Shown here: piece after piece, positions 5,528 to 13,591 of the stretch
Position numbering within the stretch: the stretch's first letter is position 1
Layout: every line of letters begins with the position of its first letter
Source of the DNA: Ruminococcus sp. UBA1409
GTDB taxonomy: Bacteria > Bacillota > Clostridia > Oscillospirales > Ruminococcaceae
Reading direction: 5' to 3'
DNA length: 15,204 bases
NCBI GenBank assembly: GCA_002305045.1
Contig: DBPX01000019.1
Span: 29,041 to 44,244, forward strand
Made by a program: the position numbers and the translations under genes
The notes under the pieces: model-generated
The model's input: only the letters and a program-made list of their open reading frames with translations
Databases searched by the model: none
Told to the model about the DNA's origin: nothing

Positions 5528-7762
5528 ATGAAGGTAAAAAAGCTTTTGGCGCTCATTCTTGCTGCCTGCATGGTGCTGACGGTTGTAGCCGGCTGCGGCG
5601 ATACCACCAACCAGCCCTCTAATAGCGGCGACGACAGCGGTGCCAATAACGACGGCGAGGTCAACGATGACGGCGGCGAGGTAGTCGAGCCTACATATGT
5701 TGACAAGTATGCCGAGATGTCTCATGCTGAGGCTTCAGAGGCTCTCTACGATGCGGTTCTGGGCGGCTTCTATGAGTATTACCAGCTCGCTAAGGACCCC
5801 TCGATATCCACCTCCGAGAAGTTTGCTCTTTCTGCTATAGCAGAGGCTAAGCTCCTCGAGCAGGGAGTTCTGCTCCCCTCTACCGCAAACGGCGGTAACT
5901 ACGCTATCTCAAGAGTTATCCCCAGGACTGTGACCACCACCTACTGGGGCACCGATACGTACAGGTATCACAATGCTCTTATAATAGACGGCGACCCGCT
6001 CACCGCTGCTGAGAGAACTGAGCTTACCGCTCTTTGGAACGAGCTCAGAGGAACCGGCACCTACGAGCAGGCAGCTAAGGACTGGGCAGCTGCTAAGGGC
6101 TACACCCTTACCGATACCTACACCCTTGGCTACGTCAGCGACCCTGTAACCTGGGACGCTCAGAACACCTACCTCGCCCCCGACCATGAGGCTATTGTAA
6201 ACACCGTCGACGGACTTCTTGAGTACAACTGCGAGAATGTTCAGGTTCCCGCTCTTGCAACCTCCTACGAGGTTTCCGAGGATGGCCTTACCTACACCTT
6301 CCACATCCGTGAGGGCGTTAACTGGGTCAACCAGCAGGGCGTTATAATCGAGCCTCTGACCGCTGACAGCTTTGTTGCCGGCTTCCAGCATCTTCTTGAC
6401 GCTCAGGGCGGCACCGAGTACCTTGTCGACGGTATCGTAAAGAACGCTACTGAGTACATGGAAGGTACCTGCGGCTTCGAGGAGGTCGGATGTGTAGCTG
6501 TTGACGACTACACCCTCGTCTACACCCTCGAGAACCCCACCTCCTACTTCATCACCATGCTGAGCTACAACTGCTTCCAGCCCCTTTCAAGGTCCTTCTT
6601 CCTCGCACAGGGCGGCGCCTTCGGTCTTGACGCTTACGCTGAGGCTTCCGCTTCTGAGAGCTACACCTACGGTCTCACTCCTGAGAACATCGCTTACTGC
6701 GGTCCGTACCTTGTAACCTCCTACACTGCCAGCAACTCTATCGTCTTTGACGCTAACCCCGAGTACTGGAACAAGGACAACATCAACATCAAGAAGATCA
6801 CCTGGAGATTTATCGACGGTCAGAACCCCACCGAGAGCTATGACCTTATGATGGAGGGCGTATTCGCCGGAGCAGGTCTTGGAACACAGGCCACTCAGAA
6901 GGCTAAGGAGGACGGTATGTTCGATACCTACGCCTATGTATCCAGCCTTGACGCTTCTTCCTTCCCTATATTCCTCAATGTTTACAGAAAGCAGTACGAG
7001 AACTTCAACGACGCCACCATCGCTGTTTCCGAGCTTTCCGAGAACGACCGCAACAAGTCCAACCTTGCAATGCAGAACCAGCACTTCCGTCTTGCTATCT
7101 GCTTCGCACTTGACAGAGGCGCCTACAACGCAACAACCACTGGCGACGAGCTCAAGTACAACAGCCTTGTTAACTCCTACAGCCCCGGTGACTTCGTATA
7201 CCTGAGCGAGGAGGTAACCGTTGATATCAACGGAACTGCAACCACCTTCCCTGCAGGAACCTACTACGGTCAGATTATGCAGGCTCAGCTTGACGCTGAC
7301 GGATACCCGATAACCGTATGGAATCCCGAGGCTAACGACGGCATCGGCGGCTCTGTCGGCTACGACGGATGGTACAACCCCGATGAGGCTAAGGCGCAGC
7401 TCGAGCTTGCTATCGAGGAGCTTTCCGCTTCTGATGGCATGATAATCGACGCTGAGCATCCCGTTTATCTCGACCTTCCCTACTACGACATCAACGAGAC
7501 CTCCTCCAACAGAGCTAACGCTCTCAAGCAGTCCATCGAGGCTTCTCTCGAGGGCAAGGTAATCATCAACCTGGTTAAGACCGGCGGCTCCAACGCCCTT
7601 AACTGGTACAACGCCGCCTACTATCCTGCAACCGGCGACCAGATGAACTTCCACCTGTCTGACGCGTCCGGCTGGTCACCTGACTACGGTGATCCGTTCA
7701 CCTACCTTGATACCATGCTTCCTCAGGGCGGCGGAATGGCTAAGAATCTCGGTCTGTTCTAA
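5528..7762 (+). CDS. oppA: Oligopeptide-binding lipoprotein, apparently circularly permuted
   Basis: A 744-residue substrate-binding protein (SBP_bac_5) of a peptide ABC importer. The signal peptide MKVKKLLALILAACMVLTVV ends in lipobox VAGC, so Cys23 should be lipidated and the protein anchored outside the membrane. An acidic, Asn/Gly-rich linker (24-55) follows. Residues ~57-175 resemble the C-terminal end of a normal OppA (KFALSAIAEAKLLEQGVLLP, GGNYAISRV, YRYHNALI). The usual N-terminal part starts only near 197 (YTLGYVSDPVTWD; DGLTYTFHIREGVNW). The protein ends just after GWSPDYGDPFTYLD, where a normal OppA has ~100 or more residues left. The ATG at 5528 is fixed by AAAGGAGA upstream and the signal peptide; a longer frame from 5486 has no such support. 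First gene of the operon, strongly expressed to judge from promoter and codons. Family sure; permutation inferred. Confidence 0.93.
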   Translation: MKVKKLLALILAACMVLTVVAGCGDTTNQPSNSGDDSGANNDGEVNDDGGEVVEPTYVDKYAEMSHAEASEALYDAVLGGFYEYYQLAKDPSISTSEKFALSAIAEAKLLEQGVLLPSTANGGNYAISRVIPRTVTTTYWGTDTYRYHNALIIDGDPLTAAERTELTALWNELRGTGTYEQAAKDWAAAKGYTLTDTYTLGYVSDPVTWDAQNTYLAPDHEAIVNTVDGLLEYNCENVQVPALATSYEVSEDGLTYTFHIREGVNWVNQQGVIIEPLTADSFVAGFQHLLDAQGGTEYLVDGIVKNATEYMEGTCGFEEVGCVAVDDYTLVYTLENPTSYFITMLSYNCFQPLSRSFFLAQGGAFGLDAYAEASASESYTYGLTPENIAYCGPYLVTSYTASNSIVFDANPEYWNKDNINIKKITWRFIDGQNPTESYDLMMEGVFAGAGLGTQATQKAKEDGMFDTYAYVSSLDASSFPIFLNVYRKQYENFNDATIAVSELSENDRNKSNLAMQNQHFRLAICFALDRGAYNATTTGDELKYNSLVNSYSPGDFVYLSEEVTVDINGTATTFPAGTYYGQIMQAQLDADGYPITVWNPEANDGIGGSVGYDGWYNPDEAKAQLELAIEELSASDGMIIDAEHPVYLDLPYYDINETSSNRANALKQSIEASLEGKVIINLVKTGGSNALNWYNAAYYPATGDQMNFHLSDASGWSPDYGDPFTYLDTMLPQGGGMAKNLGLF

Positions 7763-7779
7763 GCGATTATTCCTGATAA

Positions 7780-7804
7780 CCTGCGGCGGGTCCTCCGCCG
7801 CAGG
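7780..7804 (+). terminator. GC-rich hairpin after oppA (probable partial terminator)
   Basis: CCTGCGGCGG (7780-7789) and CCGCCGCAGG (7795-7804) form a perfect 10-bp stem with a 5-base loop, 17 bases after the oppA stop. The following sequence (gaatcttgctttt) is only partly T-rich, so termination is likely incomplete. In binding-protein operons such a site lets the SBP be made in excess over the membrane parts. Confidence 0.7.
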
Positions 7805-7865
7805 GAATCTTGCTTTTCCAGCTTTAGAGCTTTAAATAAGCCGAGCAAAAACAATTATTCAGAGC

Positions 7866-7891
7866 ATAGGGGATAGCTTCCTATCCCCTAT
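7866..7891 (+). promoter_or_regulatory. Perfect 11-bp hairpin between oppA and oppB
   Basis: ATAGGGGATAG (7866-7876) and CTATCCCCTAT (7881-7891) form a perfect stem with a CTTC tetraloop, ending 13 bases before the oppB Shine-Dalgarno GGGGAG (7905-7910). There is no T-tract after it, so it is not a standard terminator; mRNA stabilisation, processing or translational tuning of oppB is more likely. I see no good promoter between this hairpin and oppB. Confidence 0.75.
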
Positions 7892-7922
7892 TGTGATTGA
7901 TAATGGGGAGTGATTATGACTT

Positions 7923-9500
7923 ATGAGTAAATACCTGTTAAAAAGAATTCTCCACGGTATTGTATCGGTCGTAATCGTCGTTGCAATAGTTATGCTGCTT
8001 GTGTATTCACTGATGAACAGAGAGCTGATTTTTGCCAAGGATGTTGCGTTCACCAAAAAAAGCAATAACGACAGAGAAATTTATAAATACTCGCAGTGGG
8101 AAAAGTTCGGCTATCTGGACTATGTAACCTACAACGAGTATCTGAGGACCTTGGTTACCTCCGGGGAGCTTGACGAGGCTTCGCTTGCCGACGCCGCCGC
8201 CATAGCAAGAACCCCCGACCTTGACAGCGATATAACAAAAACCTATGTCGAAAAATTCACCGAGCATTACGAGTCGCAGGGCTACACCGTAGTCAGGCTG
8301 GACGCTGTTATGCTCACAGGAAGAAAGGTCGACACCGGCGGGAGACAGCAGCTCTTCGCCTATAAGGACCGGCCTCTTCTTGGCAGGCTTGCAAGCTTCT
8401 TCGCCGGAGTAGTCACTATCGACAATATTCATTATGTCGACGAGAGCGTTGATATCGGCGAGAGAAAGCTCACCTTTACCGCATACGACCCCTTGTACGG
8501 GGGAGAGAAATTCTCGCCTGCAATCATAGGAAACGGCACAAGGCATAAGTATCTTATGTACTTTGATGACCAGTTCCCTTACTTCCATCAGAATGTTATC
8601 ACCATAAAGCTGGGAATGTCCTACTCTATTAATAAGGGTATAGATGTTTTTGACACCATGTCCACCAGCCAGGGTGCGTATATAAGAAGGACTGTGACCT
8701 ATCCCACAGGCCTTGTCGAGGAGAGCGCCGACGACCTTCACACGGCGGTCTACAGTCAGGGCTCGAGGGACGCCGCAGCAATGTATTCCGACAGGTATGT
8801 TGACGATTATACCTCCGTCACCACCTACAAGGGCAACAAGTCCAAGACGGGATACTCCTTCACAATAGGTATTATCTCAACTCTTGCAGCCTATGTTCTT
8901 GCAGTTCCGCTGGGAATCACCATGGCAAGAAAGAAGGACAAGCTTTTGGACAAGCTCGGAACTCTGTACATAGTATTCATCATGGCGGTGCCGTCCTTGG
9001 CATACATCTTCATGTTCAAGGCGATAGGCGGAAAGCTGGGGCTTCCAACCACCTTCAATATGGACGGCGAAACAGCCCTTATGTACGCTCTGCCGATAAT
9101 CTCGCTCGCCCTGCCCTCGATAGCAAACCTTATGAAGTGGCTGAGGCGCTACATGATTGACCAGATGAACTCCGACTATGTCAAGTTTGCGAGGTCCGGC
9201 GGTCTCTCCGAGAACGAGATTTTCTCCAAGCACATCCTTAAAAATGCTGCGATACCGATTATCCACGGTATTCCGGGAAGCGTCCTCGGCGCACTGACCG
9301 GCGCTATCATCACCGAGCGTGTTTACCTCGTCCCCGGCGCCGGAAATCTTCTCACCAACGCAATCAATAACTACGATAATGGTGTAATCGTAGGACTGAC
9401 GCTGTTCTACGCAACCCTCTCTATCGTCTCGATAATCCTGGGCGACATTCTGATGGCTCTTGTCGACCCGAGAATCAACTTCACCTCGAAGGCACGCTAA
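7923..9500 (+). CDS. oppB: Oligopeptide ABC transporter permease OppB/AmiC with large outer insertion
   Basis: A 525-residue inner-membrane permease, long compared with ordinary OppB (~306 residues) but like the AmiC type. TM1 is at about 9-30 (KRILHGIVSVVIVVAIVMLL). A soluble extracytoplasmic region of ~280 residues (about 32-310) follows, then five further predicted helices from 313 to 513. The cytoplasmic EAA loop that docks on the ATPase is at 419-444 (DYVKFARSGG... KHILKNAAIP). The ATG at 7923 starts the family-typical MSKYLLKRILHG. GGGGAG (7905-7910) is 12 bases away, which is long; an out-of-frame ATG at 7916 opens a four-codon frame whose TAA overlaps the oppB start. Pairs with OppC to form the channel. 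The outer region may contact the unusual OppA. Confidence 0.95.
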   Translation: MSKYLLKRILHGIVSVVIVVAIVMLLVYSLMNRELIFAKDVAFTKKSNNDREIYKYSQWEKFGYLDYVTYNEYLRTLVTSGELDEASLADAAAIARTPDLDSDITKTYVEKFTEHYESQGYTVVRLDAVMLTGRKVDTGGRQQLFAYKDRPLLGRLASFFAGVVTIDNIHYVDESVDIGERKLTFTAYDPLYGGEKFSPAIIGNGTRHKYLMYFDDQFPYFHQNVITIKLGMSYSINKGIDVFDTMSTSQGAYIRRTVTYPTGLVEESADDLHTAVYSQGSRDAAAMYSDRYVDDYTSVTTYKGNKSKTGYSFTIGIISTLAAYVLAVPLGITMARKKDKLLDKLGTLYIVFIMAVPSLAYIFMFKAIGGKLGLPTTFNMDGETALMYALPIISLALPSIANLMKWLRRYMIDQMNSDYVKFARSGGLSENEIFSKHILKNAAIPIIHGIPGSVLGALTGAIITERVYLVPGAGNLLTNAINNYDNGVIVGLTLFYATLSIVSIILGDILMALVDPRINFTSKAR

Positions 9501-9518
9501 GGAAAGGGGGCAGCTTAA

Positions 9519-10502
9519 ATGAACGAATATAATGAGCTTATAGCTCTTGACGAGTTCGGGCTCAGCGATGAGGAGCTATTTTCCAGATTTGAGCACGGCG
9601 AGGCCGAGGCTGAAAAGATTACCGCTCCCAGATACTCCTACTGGAGGTCTGTTCTGAGGGTGTTCTTCAAGAAAAAGATTAACATAGTAGTTTTGAGCCT
9701 GCTGGCTGTACTGGTGCTCTTTGCCTACATCTACCCCGAGTTCTCAAACTACGACAAGTATGCAAACCTCATGGTCGAGGGAGCAAAGCACCTTGGACCC
9801 TCTGCCGCCATGGAGAAGTTCGGCAAGAACATCCACTGGATATTCGGCAGCGGCGGAGTCGGACAGTCCACCTTTGACGCTCTTTGGAGCGGCGCAAGGA
9901 TTTCCCTGACGCTTGCCTTTGTCTGTGCTCTTATCAACATGACGGTCGGCGTCGTAATAGGAGCGGTCTGGGGCTTCTCCAAGAGGGTGGACATCTTCAT
10001 GACCGAGGTCTACAACATAGTAGGAAATGTTCCCTACATCCTTTTAATCTCGGTAGTAGTAATGATACTCTCCGCCAGCTTCTGGTCGCTGGTCTTTGCG
10101 CTGACGATAACCGGCTGGCTGGGAATAGCATATTTCATAAGAACTCAGGTCGTCATCATAAGAGACCGTGAGTACAATCTCGCCTCGAGATGTCTTGGCA
10201 CCTCCACCTTCAAAATCGCTCTTAAAAACATCCTTCCCTTTATGGTCTCGGTCATAGTGACGGTTGCCGCAACCGAGATTCCCTCCTATATCTCCTACGA
10301 GGTATTCCTTAGCTATATCGGTCTTTCGATGTCCGACATGTCGCTGGGAAGGCTTATCTACGAGGCTGAAGGCTCCATGTTCACTCCCGGCTTCGAGTTC
10401 GAGTTCTGGTGCCCCGTTGTGGTCGCATCAATCATCACAATCGTTTTGTATGTCGTCGGTCAGAACCTGGGCGACGCCTCCGACCCGAGAACACATATGT
10501 AG
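9519..10502 (+). CDS. oppC: Oligopeptide ABC transporter permease OppC/AmiD
   Basis: A 327-residue permease of normal length for the family. A cytoplasmic, acidic N-terminal tail (1-50) precedes TM1 (~55-72). Further predicted helices lie at about 127-152, 165-185, 187-209, 240-260 and 298-315. The segment FGSGGVGQSTFDALWSGAR (109-127) is the AmiD/OppC outer motif that normally reads GTDxxGQ. The EAA loop is at 217-240 (REYNLASRCLG... KNILP). It ends LGDASDPRTHM; the family typically ends with LxDxLDPR. RBS GGAAAGGGGG (9501-9510) is 8 bases before the ATG, right after the oppB stop, so translation is coupled to oppB. Confidence 0.95.
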   Translation: MNEYNELIALDEFGLSDEELFSRFEHGEAEAEKITAPRYSYWRSVLRVFFKKKINIVVLSLLAVLVLFAYIYPEFSNYDKYANLMVEGAKHLGPSAAMEKFGKNIHWIFGSGGVGQSTFDALWSGARISLTLAFVCALINMTVGVVIGAVWGFSKRVDIFMTEVYNIVGNVPYILLISVVVMILSASFWSLVFALTITGWLGIAYFIRTQVVIIRDREYNLASRCLGTSTFKIALKNILPFMVSVIVTVAATEIPSYISYEVFLSYIGLSMSDMSLGRLIYEAEGSMFTPGFEFEFWCPVVVASIITIVLYVVGQNLGDASDPRTHM

Positions 10503-10517
10503 CAGGGAGGCTTTGAT

Positions 10518-12266
10518 ATGGACGATAAAAAGGTACTGCTGTCCGTCAAGGACCTTGAGGTTAAATTCAGGGTGAGGGGAAGAATCCTCACAGCGATTAG
10601 AAACATCTCCCTGGACATCTACGAAAACGAATCAATAGCGATAGTCGGCGAGTCCGGCTCCGGCAAGTCGGTCTTTACAAAGACCTTTGCGGGCATGCTT
10701 GACGAAAACGGCTTTATCGACAACGGAGAGATTATCTTCAGCGACGATGAGCTTGCCGACACCTACGCAGGCTACGGCTTCATGCAAAGGCAGCTTATCT
10801 TGTTTGTCAAGAGCAAGCTTGATAAATACTCACGCTTAGAGTTCGGCGGCGAGGTATACGGCAAGATGCAGGAGCTAAAGTCCAAGAGGCTTGCAAGCGC
10901 CGGCATCGACCCGCAGCTCAAAAAGTCCCTTGAGGACGAGCTGTCCGAGCTGAGATACCGCCGCACCGAGGCGTATAACCTCAAGCAGACTCTTGACCCC
11001 AAGTCGGATAAGCAAAAAATTAAGGAGGTCGGCGTCAGCATCAAGGACTTCGACCGTAAAATCAAGGAGCATATGGCTGAAATCGCCAGCCAGACCAAAA
11101 AGGCAAAGCAAAAGCTCAAAAACGACGCCGGGCTTCTAGACGAGTATAAGACTCAGCTTTCAAAGCTGCAGCAGGAGTATCAGGGGCTGATAAGCGGCGA
11201 GATATCCGACGCCACGAGGGAAAGAAACCTCATTCTGGCAAAGGAGGTCTGCCTCTCGGTAGACAGGTACGGAAGCGTCAAGGGAATGAGGCTTGCCAAG
11301 GGTCTTTTGAGGGTGCTAAAGGAAGCCATGAGGGACGGTCTTGACCTTAACGACGATAATACAAGAAACCGTGTCTTTGACAAGGTTGCCTTTAGGGTAA
11401 GGTATCTAGACGAAACCGAGGACAGGCTCCACGGCACCTGCATACTAAATCTTGCCAACATCAAGTTCTCCAAGGACTGGAACAAGATAAGAGGCCGCAG
11501 GATTGCCACCGTATTCCAGGACCCTATGACCTCGCTCAACCCGATAATTACAATAGGCAAGCAGATAACCTCGGTTATAATCAAGCACCAGGGCTGCTCG
11601 CTGGCTGAGGCGAGGGAGAGAGCGCTGATTCTAATGAAGAAGGTCGGCATCCCCAACGCCGAAAAGAGGTTTGACGACTATCCCTTCCAGTATTCCGGCG
11701 GAATGAGGCAAAGAATAGTAATAGCCATAGCCCTTTCCTGCCAGCCCAAAATCCTAATCTGCGACGAGCCTACAACCGCCCTTGATGTCACCATCCAGGC
11801 GCAGATTCTGAAGCTCTTGAAGGACCTCCAGAAGGAGTTTGGATACACTATAGTATTCATTACCCACGACCTGGGAGTCGTTGCAAACATTGCGGACAGG
11901 GTTGCGGTGCTCTACGCCGGGCAGATAGTCGAGCTTGCCACCGTAGACGAGATATTCTACGACCCAAGGCACCCCTACACCTGGGCGCTGCTGTCCTCGC
12001 TTCCCCAGCTCGCACAGCGCAACACCAAGCTTTACTCAATCTTCGGAACGCCGCCGTCGCTCTACAACAAGATAATCGGCGACCCGTTCGCTCCCAGAAA
12101 TCCCTACTGCCTCAAGATAGACACGCTCAAGGAGGCTCCCATGTTCAAGGTGAGCGACACTCACTATGCAAAGACATGGCTTTTAGACCCAAGAGCGCCC
12201 AAGCTTGAGAAGCCGGAGATAATAAGGGACATCCATGGAACGCTTCTTCGCTCGTTCAACATTTAG
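10518..12266 (+). CDS. oppD: Oligopeptide ABC transporter ATPase OppD/AmiE with ~235-residue insertion
   Basis: A 582-residue ABC ATPase; ordinary OppD/AmiE has ~330-360. Walker A is GESGSGKS (44-51), Q-loop Q334 (TVFQDPMTSLNP), signature YSGGMRQR (392-399), Walker B ILICDEP (412-418) and switch His450 (ITHD), so the ATPase should be active. The extra length sits between the first beta-sheet lobe and the Q-loop, about residues 77-310. It is rich in Lys, Glu, Asp, Leu and Gln, and much of 95-225 looks helical or coiled-coil. The C-terminal peptide-transporter domain (GDPFAPRNPYCLKID, HYAKTWLLDP) follows the AmiE pattern and lacks the cysteines of GCPFAPRCPY-type OppD proteins. RBS AGGGAGG (10504-10510) is 7 bases upstream. 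Cytoplasmic; forms a heterodimer with OppF. Confidence 0.95.
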   Translation: MDDKKVLLSVKDLEVKFRVRGRILTAIRNISLDIYENESIAIVGESGSGKSVFTKTFAGMLDENGFIDNGEIIFSDDELADTYAGYGFMQRQLILFVKSKLDKYSRLEFGGEVYGKMQELKSKRLASAGIDPQLKKSLEDELSELRYRRTEAYNLKQTLDPKSDKQKIKEVGVSIKDFDRKIKEHMAEIASQTKKAKQKLKNDAGLLDEYKTQLSKLQQEYQGLISGEISDATRERNLILAKEVCLSVDRYGSVKGMRLAKGLLRVLKEAMRDGLDLNDDNTRNRVFDKVAFRVRYLDETEDRLHGTCILNLANIKFSKDWNKIRGRRIATVFQDPMTSLNPIITIGKQITSVIIKHQGCSLAEARERALILMKKVGIPNAEKRFDDYPFQYSGGMRQRIVIAIALSCQPKILICDEPTTALDVTIQAQILKLLKDLQKEFGYTIVFITHDLGVVANIADRVAVLYAGQIVELATVDEIFYDPRHPYTWALLSSLPQLAQRNTKLYSIFGTPPSLYNKIIGDPFAPRNPYCLKIDTLKEAPMFKVSDTHYAKTWLLDPRAPKLEKPEIIRDIHGTLLRSFNI

Positions 12267-12279
12267 AGGAGGGTAAGGC

Positions 12280-13587
12280 ATGGCTGAAATAAAAATGAAA
12301 AACGGCTCCTCCAATCATCTTCCCGAGCACGGACCGATAGATGAAAACGGAAGAGAGATACTTGTCTCCCTCAGAAATGTTGACATCACCTTCGGCAAGG
12401 GAGATAACGCAGTAAAGGCGGTCAAGAACGCCAGCTTCGACATCTACAGGGGAGAGACCTTCTCTCTGGTCGGCGAGTCCGGCTCCGGCAAGACGACTAT
12501 AGGCAGAGCCGTCATAAGGGTTAATCCCTGCGCCTCGGGAGAGATTTTGTACAAGGGTGTCAGGATCTCCGGCAAGATACCAAAGTCATTAGACCGTGAG
12601 GTAATAAGAAACATTCAGATGGTTTTCCAGGACCCGGCAGCCTCCCTCAACGAGAGAGCTACGGTGGATTATATCATCTCCGAGGGACTTTACAACTTCC
12701 ACCTCTTTAAAAACGAGGCGGACAGGGTTAAAAAGGTCGAGAGCATAATAAATGAGGTAGGACTCCTGCCTGAGCATCTTACCCGCTATCCCCATGAGTT
12801 TTCAGGCGGGCAGAGGCAAAGAATCGGTCTTGCAAGAGCTATGGTCATGAGACCTGAGCTTGTCGTTGCCGACGAGCCGATTTCCGCACTCGATGTATCA
12901 ATAAGAGCGCAGGTCTTGAATCTGTTAAAGAAGTTCCAGCAGGAGCAGAACACTACATACCTCTTTATAGCTCATGACCTCTCGATAGTAAGATTCATAT
13001 CCGACCGAATAGGAGTTATCTACAAGGGAGATATCGTGGAGATTGCGGACGCCGAGGAGCTGTTTGACTATCCTCTGCACCCCTACACCCGCTCGCTTTT
13101 GTCTGCGATACCGATACCCGACCCTCAGCTCGAAAAGAACAAGGTGCTTTACACCTACGACCCGAGCATACACGACTACTCCACCGACAAGCCGGAGCTT
13201 GTCAACATCGGGCACGACCACTATATCCTCGGAAACAAGAAGGAAATAGAGGAGTATACTAAAATCCGTGAAAAGGGAGTCCCGCTCAAGTCGATAACAA
13301 TAAGGGAGGAAGGCTCCCAGGAGGATGAGAGCGAGCGCATGGATGACGAGCTTCTTATGCAGCACGAGCACATCCTTGAGACCCCGGTACACGACACGGG
13401 AAGCGTTTTGTACCTTGTGCTCTCCTTCCTGCTGCCGATTCTGGGAGTCCCGGCGTGGCTGATATTCAGGCACTTCAACTACATGAGAAACGCCAGAATG
13501 TGCAAAAGAGGCTCTCTTGCCGGACTGGCGGTAATAGGTGCGCTTTTGGCTCTGTTTGTCCTCGGCGTGCTTCTGGCGACAATCTAA
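12280..13587 (+). CDS. oppF: Oligopeptide ABC transporter ATPase OppF/AmiF with C-terminal membrane tail
   Basis: A 435-residue ABC ATPase; AmiF/OppF is usually ~305-330. Walker A GESGSGKT (65-72), Q117 (VFQDP), signature FSGGQRQR (174-181), Walker B VVADEP (195-200), switch His232. The AmiF-type C-terminal part ([22 protein letters not shown]) ends near 330. After it comes an acidic linker (342-372) and two strongly hydrophobic stretches, about 376-397 and 412-434, joined by a basic loop ([14 protein letters not shown]). This is a predicted two-helix membrane hairpin ending at the C-terminus. An ATPase anchored in the membrane by its own tail is unusual for this family. RBS GAGGAGGG (12266-12273) overlaps the oppD stop. 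The following gene starts 4 bases after the stop. Confidence 0.94.
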   Translation: MAEIKMKNGSSNHLPEHGPIDENGREILVSLRNVDITFGKGDNAVKAVKNASFDIYRGETFSLVGESGSGKTTIGRAVIRVNPCASGEILYKGVRISGKIPKSLDREVIRNIQMVFQDPAASLNERATVDYIISEGLYNFHLFKNEADRVKKVESIINEVGLLPEHLTRYPHEFSGGQRQRIGLARAMVMRPELVVADEPISALDVSIRAQVLNLLKKFQQEQNTTYLFIAHDLSIVRFISDRIGVIYKGDIVEIADAEELFDYPLHPYTRSLLSAIPIPDPQLEKNKVLYTYDPSIHDYSTDKPELVNIGHDHYILGNKKEIEEYTKIREKGVPLKSITIREEGSQEDESERMDDELLMQHEHILETPVHDTGSVLYLVLSFLLPILGVPAWLIFRHFNYMRNARMCKRGSLAGLAVIGALLALFVLGVLLATI

Positions 13588-13591
13588 AAAA

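Noticed and set aside
6587..7654. A 355-codon open frame on the minus strand inside oppA
   Set aside because: It lies entirely opposite a conserved gene. Its protein is a Val/Gly/Leu-rich mirror of oppA codons with no recognisable motif, a common by-product of strong codon bias.
13538..13591. Upstream GTG start for the ApbE-like gene inside oppF
   Set aside because: It would prepend residues that are an out-of-frame reading of the oppF membrane tail; the start 4 bases after the oppF stop is more economical, although its ribosome site is weak.
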